Positions 58,101 through 64,000 of a stretch of DNA of 64,000 bases are shown piece after piece. Position numbers and translations under genes: made by a program. How positions within the stretch are numbered: position 1 is the first letter of the stretch; every line of letters starts with the position of its first letter. The notes below the pieces were generated by a model. The model was given only the letters and a program-made list of their open reading frames with translations. It was not told the origin of the DNA and made no database searches. The DNA comes from Manihot esculenta. Its lineage: Eukaryota > Streptophyta > Magnoliopsida > Malpighiales > Euphorbiaceae. The stretch spans positions 8,460,638 through 8,524,637 of the forward strand of contig NC_035161.2 of the NCBI RefSeq assembly GCF_001659605.2. The letters are read 5' to 3'.

Positions 58101-59892
58101 AAACATTTTTACATTTTCATCCAACATTTTCTTATCTGTAGAATTATGCTGGGAATAACTAAATTTTCATATACATGTCAATTGAACCAGGATCAGCTGT
58201 GGCTGCCTGCAAAGATTCTAATCGAATGACTGTCAATGAGCGTGTTGTACCAGAAAGTCAAAGAATGGATTCTAATAACACCTGTGAGCCCCATGACAAC
58301 AATCATGTGCGTGTTATCTCGTCTAGGAAAGCTATAGATTTCATGGGAACATCTGCTAGTCACAATTCTTCTTCAGATAATGCCAAAAGCAAGTTTGATT
58401 GTTCTCCACATTTGGATCTGTGCTTGACTAGATGTCATCCTGGTGGCTTTGAGATCCAAGTTACTGGAGAAAGACATACTCTCAGGCATTCTAATGCTTC
58501 AGCTTTTACACGGTGAGTTTGTTTTTCCATATGTTGTTATCCTTATGCTCGAGTTATGTGCAATTGTTGTTACAAACTTATTAATCGGTTGGAAAAAATT
58601 GACTTCTTCCCTGTAAAGCTTCATGTTTTACCTTTTTCAATAGTTGAAGCATCTTCAAAACCAATGCATTTAAATGCAATTTTAACCAAAAGACTACTAG
58701 GTGCAGGATAATAACTTTTCCAGGTCTTTGGTAGTGTTTGTCAAGTTTTTTCTCTATCTTGATTATTGGATAATTTTCCTTTGGATAATTTCTAATTGTT
58801 TTGTGTTTATTGCATTCCATGATGCTTCAAGCAGGTATACTAACAGGCAATTGCAGAACATACATTCAACATTGGGAAATTGTTCTAATCAGAAGGAACT
58901 TGGAGCTAATTCTGAGAGAAAACTGTCCAGCAATGTTAGTGACTACAACCCCGATAATCCAGGTCCACCTATTGAAAGAAGTATCGCTTCTCTTGCAAAT
59001 TGTCAAACCAAAGAGTCTGAAATTGCAAATTCTTGTGCTCAACAAAGAGCATTTCCAATCCAAATTCCAGTTAATGGCATAAACTTTAATAATCTATGCA
59101 CCAGCTATGGTTCCGTATTTCCTCCAATTTTCTGTAAACAATCAGGTGCGTCACCAATAGTGAGTCCAAGTTCAGGCAGCCAGCTGGAACCCAACCCCAA
59201 AGTAAATCCATTTTATCCGTCCAGTTTCAAAAGTTCTGAACTCTATGATCACTTTGGTCAAACTCCAAATGGTTCCACCAATATATCTCTGCAAAAGCAA
59301 GACTACAAGTTGGAGTCTTTGGAGGACCGAGAACGTATTTCTCCTGCCACTGATCAAAGTGCAACTAGCAGCTTTTGTAATGGTGCTGCAAGTCATCTTA
59401 ACATGGGTTACGGAAGCACTTCTGGAAGTAATAGCAATGTTGATCAGGTTGCTGTTGTCAGGGCTGTTGCTGAGAGAAAAAGTGAAGGTGTTTTACAAAA
59501 TGTAAATTCACATCGATCCATACAAAGGGAAGCAGCTTTATCTAAGTTTCGGTTGAAACGGAAAGATAGATGCTATGAGAAGAAGGTACATCTTTTCATC
59601 TTCATCTTGTTGTCATCATCTTTCCATAGTTATCATTCTCATAAGTTTGTAATCATCATCATCATCATCCAACTAATACTATATCTTAGTTTTTTCTGGG
59701 GACACAATTACCGCCATCACATGGCCTCATGGGTCTAATATATATTAGAAGTATATATGGTTCATTTGCTTAAAGAAATTTCATTTGCAGGTCCGCTATG
59801 AGAGTAGAAAAAAACTTGCTGAGCAACGGCCCAGAGTGAAAGGACAATTTGTTCGTCAAGTGCAACACCCACCTGCAGAAATAGAGCAGTAG
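55166..59892 (+). CDS. PRR5: Pseudo-response regulator PRR5-like clock protein, 8 exons, 683 aa
   Basis: Circadian transcriptional repressor. Exons: 55166-55421, 56189-56350, 56461-56591, 56699-56854, 57927-58098, 58191-58512, 58835-59585, 59791-59892 (2052 nt, frame kept). An acidic/basic N terminus precedes a pseudo-receiver domain (about residues 59-175; [66 protein letters not shown], quoted in part). The phospho-accepting Asp of true receivers is Glu112. An EAR-type LxLxL motif (LDLCL, residues 367-371) matches the TOPLESS-recruiting motif of PRR5/7/9. A CCT domain (about 630-674, RKDRCYEKK / [15 protein letters not shown]) is split by the last intron. The length and the SSCTKP and RKAIDFMG blocks fit PRR5 rather than PRR7 or PRR9. 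Exon 4 could begin three bases earlier (tandem AG at 56696 and 56699). Confidence 0.93.
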
Positions 59893-61300
59893 CATGGCAG
59901 ATCTATAGATGGCTAGCAAATATGTTCATACAGTTGATCGGGATGGAATCCACAGATCCTAGATGAGGAATTCATTGTTTCTGGCCTTTTCTTTCTAAGG
60001 TATGACAGAGGAAAGATGAGTAGGAAAATGGCCAAGGAATATATGTGGGACTAATGATCATCGGTCGGGTGTGGAGTTCCCAGCCATATTGCCAGAGCCA
60101 TTTTGGACCCACTTTGCCTTCTCAAGATATTTGTCATTTTTGTGCATACAACTTAATGTCCCTACCCTTTGTAGAATAGGTTTGTAGCATTCTAGTTGAG
60201 AGGTTCTCCTTTGTATAGTTTGGGAAGAGTTGTCTTGAGTCATTTTCGTTTTTGCTTAGAATTCAGCATATAGGTTTTCTCATACAAATCTCTGGTAGAT
60301 GATTTAGTACCTGAGCTTCGAGGCAACTTATTTTCTTCAACTTGTCACTTTGTTGTTGTCGACAAGAGTTGGAACAATGGTTTTTCTTTCTGGTACTTAT
60401 TGTTTGTTGATTCTGGTAAGTGATGATTCTGTGCAGTGTATTGTAGTAACTACAGACACTATACAAAGGTTGATATACCTGGACACTGAACATGGAGTTA
60501 GTGTAATATATATGTCATTCTGAATAAGAAAAAAAAAAGCTACTGAATTTCTAAATTTCATGCATCTTTGTACCTTTTCTAGCTGCATCCATGTATGTAG
60601 TATTTGCAGAAACTCCATTGCCCAAGTCCTCTCCTTCTGTAGCTCAGACCTTGTTGTAGAGGCTCTTGCTCTTCACAGCAGTGAGGATGGGTTCCAGCCT
60701 GAAGCTACAGAGAGTTAGATTCTACCCTGATTTGCAAATAATGATCCAGTTGATGTCTGAAAGTTGAGTATTTCTGAATACTTTGTAGTGTTAGGTCTTG
60801 TTTTAGATATTATTCCTTGTAGGATGGCGAGATCATCCAACTCAGCATCCGACTGGTAATAGCCAAGGCTAATTGAGGCTGTCACCATAATTGAGAATTG
60901 TAGAAGCTTTATTTTGAATTATTTCAGAACGAGAAACACGGCTAGTGACAGAAGTAGATTTTGCAATGTCTGAGAGAACTGAATTAAGCATCAGAATGGA
61001 CATATAAAAGCAGATTCAAATACCATTTTCACTTGATTATTTTAATTCAATTAAATAAAATTGCAATCAACTTTTGAAATACAAAACAAAAATTGCTTAA
61101 ATTAAAAATGGTTGGTCAAAATTACTAAATTGGTTTATCATAGCTATCCATTACATCTGAAATTGTATCAAACTAAAAAAATAAAAGTAAATGAGAATCC
61201 TGGGCATGGAATCCACAGGGATTCCTATGTGAATGTAAGTTCAACACTTTTTCTTCCTAAAGTGTATATCTGGTGAAAATGACCCCCTATACATTCACCC
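59893..61300 (+). other. PRR5 3' UTR and downstream flank
   Basis: The 3' UTR probably ends near 60530, where AATAAG is followed by an A run. Small frames here show no domain. No gene seen. Confidence 0.45.
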
Positions 61301-63299
61301 CAAAAGGAAAAAAAAAAAAAAAAAAAAGCTAAAAAATAAAGAGAGATGCATATTAGATTCTACCTTCGGCCTGGCCACCGCCTGGTTTCAAGCTGAAATA
61401 GGCTATTGTTTTTAGAGTTGCTATTTAAAAAAAAGAAACGTTTTATTATATATACTTTTTCATTATAATTAAATTACTTTTCAGCTTCTAATTTATAATT
61501 TTTTTTATCAATTTAGAGTTGAAAATAAAAAAATTATCAATTTAGAATGAATAATAAAATATTTATAAATTTAAAATTTGGCTATTAATAACAGTCAAAA
61601 TTGATTTATTTATTTATTTTATTTCTAATAATGGTCTTGCGTCAAATATTTTATGTGAATTATTTATAGTTTATTAAAGAAAAAAAAATAAATTAAATAA
61701 TTAATCCAGTGAAATAATTTTATATATATTTAATAGTAAAATAATATTATAATTTTAAATATTTTTATATGCAGTCTTTTTGCTATTAACTTCTATTAAC
61801 TTTTATAATACTCTTATATATTATAAATATTTTTATAAAATATATGATCTTAATATTTTGAAGAGTTATAAAATAATATTATATATAATTAAATGAGTAA
61901 AAGATTATTAATACTATTTAATTATAGTATTACTATATTAAACTATTAAAATAATAAAAAAATTTTACTCACAAATATATATAATATTATTAAATTATTT
62001 TTATATATTTAATCGCAATTGAATTATTTTTATATATCTAATTATAACATAATATTAATTTTATGATATTAAAATTATATAATATGAGTAATTTTTTATT
62101 TAAAAATTAATAATAAAATTTATTAAATATTAATATATTAGAATTATAAAAAACATTTATTATTATAAAAATATAATATAAATAATATTATTAAATTAAT
62201 ATAATATAAATATTTTATTATAATATATTAATAATTAAAAAAATAAAAAAAATTAAATCATGACCTCCGCCATTTAAGTGGCTCCAACCCACAATTTTAA
62301 AACATAAAAAAAAAATCACTCTTTCAAAAAATAATAAATAAATAAACAAATAATGTCCGGTGACTTTTATAAACGCGTCAAAAGCTATTTTTGACCATCA
62401 TTGATAGTCAAATCTCAAATCTCTAAATATTTTATTTTTATTTTAAATTAATAATTTTTAATTTTAATTTTAAATTGACAAAAAGTCCCTTAATTTTTAG
62501 TGGCAAAATTGAAATAAAATTAATTAGTTAAATTTCTAAATTGGAATAAAATTAATTAGTTAAATTTTTAATTGATTTTAATTTTAAAATTGAGATTTAA
62601 TTATATTTACAGATTTAACTCGATGACAAGTATATCTAAATAAATATGAGAGATCTCAATTTTACTCTCCTAATCACCGACCTTTCTTTTTTAAAACAAT
62701 TGAGGTGTAGTTAAATTTTTGTTTTGATTTCAGTCTCCTCATTTATTTATCTTAAAATATTTGCTTTATATTGAGTAAGGAAGAAGATTAAGCTCTTGAA
62801 TTATTGACTAGAATTGCAAAACCTGAATAAATCCTTAATCTATAAGCTAACATAATTATTTATTAAAAATTAATTTACAATTACAAAAAAAATGCAAATA
62901 TTATTTGAAAATTAGAATTATTTTGATAATTAATTAGAATGCCTGTATATTGACACTTGTGGAAAGTTCCAAAGAAAAGGAGGCCACACAGCTGAAAGAT
63001 TAAGGTTGGTGAGAGGCCACTCATGCATTTACATCACATATGATATGATAATCCATAGATACCAAAACCCACAAAACTCCAAATGCTTCAAAACAATTCA
63101 ATGCAAAGTTGCCAAATGCCACTGCCATTGCTATCCAATTTTGTGATTGCTCCTTCCATTAAAAGTGTTTTTTTTTAAAAAGCTTATTTACATTAAAAAA
63201 TTAAATTTTTATGTATTTTGACAATTTAATCTAATATTTTAAATTTGACATAATAATTTAGCTAAACTAATAATATCTCATGAATATAATTTAATTTGA
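61301..63299. other. AT-rich intergenic DNA
   Basis: Starts with an A-run (61308-61327). Low-complexity A/T sequence with many TAATAATATTA-type motifs. No gene seen. Confidence 0.55.
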
Positions 63300-63309
63300 T
63301 TAGCTAGTT

Positions 63310-63715
63310 TTCAACCTCTGGAATAAGGTCAGACTCAAAAAAGAACGCAGACTCAAGATCCACCAAGTCTTTCTCAAAACAAATCAACCCTGCGTGGCGC
63401 GCCCTAATCTGGTGACGAGAAGTAGGTCGGACAGACCACACGCGTGGGCCATTTGAAGGGAGTCTAACCCGGTGATATGACAAGAGATAGGAGAGCAGAC
63501 CCAGTCACAAAATTAAATGGCCACCAGACGTAAAGAGAGACTCTAACACATTTGTACGTACAGATCTAAATGACAGAGACATATGACATTATAACAGTGA
63601 GGCAGTTAGACATTACTAGCCGACAAAAGGAAAAAGAATAAAAGTGAAGGAATGTCTTCTTCTCCGACTAAACTTACACAACTACCGTAAATTTTATTTT
63701 TTGGATATCAGAACA
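63310..63715 (+). mobile_element. Probable diverged LTR remnant related to the Tat-type element
   Basis: A less AT-rich block in AT-rich surroundings. Its last ~110 bp parallel the end of the 9332-9828 LTR: GTTAGACATTACTAGCCGACAAAAGG here against GTTAGCACATCACTAGCGGACAAAAGG there (compare in parts), then a TATA-like GAATAAAAG, then TTGGATATCAGA against CTGGATCTCAGA. No primer-binding site or gag follows. Ends and target duplications are uncertain. Confidence 0.5.
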
Positions 63716-64000
63716 TTGACTATAATTAAAATTTCAGCTCGTAAATATTATTTTAATATATTTTTATATAAATTGTTTATTAAAATATATAAAAATAAAT
63801 AGATTTATATATTATTAATGGAGTTTGAGTTTAAATAGATGGATTCTGGTAGGTATTCTATTTGTTGAGCTCTTTGTGATGCGGTGAGGACCACAGGAGC
63901 AAGTAGAGCATGGGGGAAGGCCATCTTCACATGCTTGTCTTGTCAATAAAAGTATGAAAGGAACAAAAAGCCAAACTTCTTTTGTTTTTTTCTTGGTGTT
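63716..64000. other. Right-edge sequence, unassigned
   Basis: AT-rich, then a mixed stretch from 63855 (GTGATGCGGTGAGGACC...). Nothing recognisable; could be the edge of a gene or repeat continuing beyond the window. Confidence 0.4.

Noticed and set aside
1..64000. A novel bacterial-type defence, CRISPR or biosynthetic cluster
   Set aside because: The window is eukaryotic; no regularly spaced short repeats, clustered enzymes or phage-like genes are present.

Overview
This is a nuclear plant (dicot) genome window. The protein-coding genes are multi-exon with GT-AG introns, the proteins are plant-type (an SR splicing factor, a clock pseudo-response regulator, a plant START protein), and the intergenic DNA is very AT-rich and full of plant retroelements. 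Exact species cannot be read from the sequence; a woody eudicot such as a member of the Euphorbiaceae is only a guess. All exon boundaries below were joined by hand from splice signals and frame continuity.

Layout. 1-5237 is a decayed endogenous pararetrovirus (Caulimoviridae) on the minus strand, cut by the left edge; it keeps an open 277-codon downstream ORF that overlaps the reverse-transcriptase ORF stop by ATGA. 5238-9326 is AT-rich repeat DNA holding two copies of one dispersed repeat in opposite orientation. 9332-20343 is a complete 11-kb Ty3/gypsy element of the Tat type (two 497-bp LTRs, 5-bp target duplication GATTG), damaged by point mutations. It carries a 117-bp tandem array after pol and a nested 2249-bp solo LTR of another family with its own duplication AAAAG.

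20622-34280 (minus) is a 17-exon gene for the TFIIIC subunit GTF3C4 (TFIIIC90), 874 aa. Its introns contain four insertions of one TRIM family, each with a perfect 5-bp target duplication, plus a tRNA-derived SINE. After an AT-rich gap come SR34A (plus, 38924-41999, 255 aa), a 75-aa small protein of unknown function (plus, 43460-43780), a START-domain lipid-binding protein (minus, 44201-46250, 412 aa, with a second SINE in an intron), an unrecognised nuclear-looking protein (plus, 48389-51770, 349 aa, with a likely GC-AG intron), a 146-bp hAT-type MITE, and the circadian regulator PRR5 (plus, 55166-59892, 683 aa) whose upstream region has two exact evening elements and a G-box. The right end is AT-rich and holds a probable diverged Tat-type LTR remnant.

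The genes are individually transcribed and do not form a pathway. No bacterial-type operon, CRISPR array or defence system is present, and I saw nothing that amounts to a new biological system. The most noteworthy items are the intact pararetroviral downstream ORF with its ATGA junction, the nested retroelements, the TRIM load in one gene, and the clock-type promoter of PRR5.
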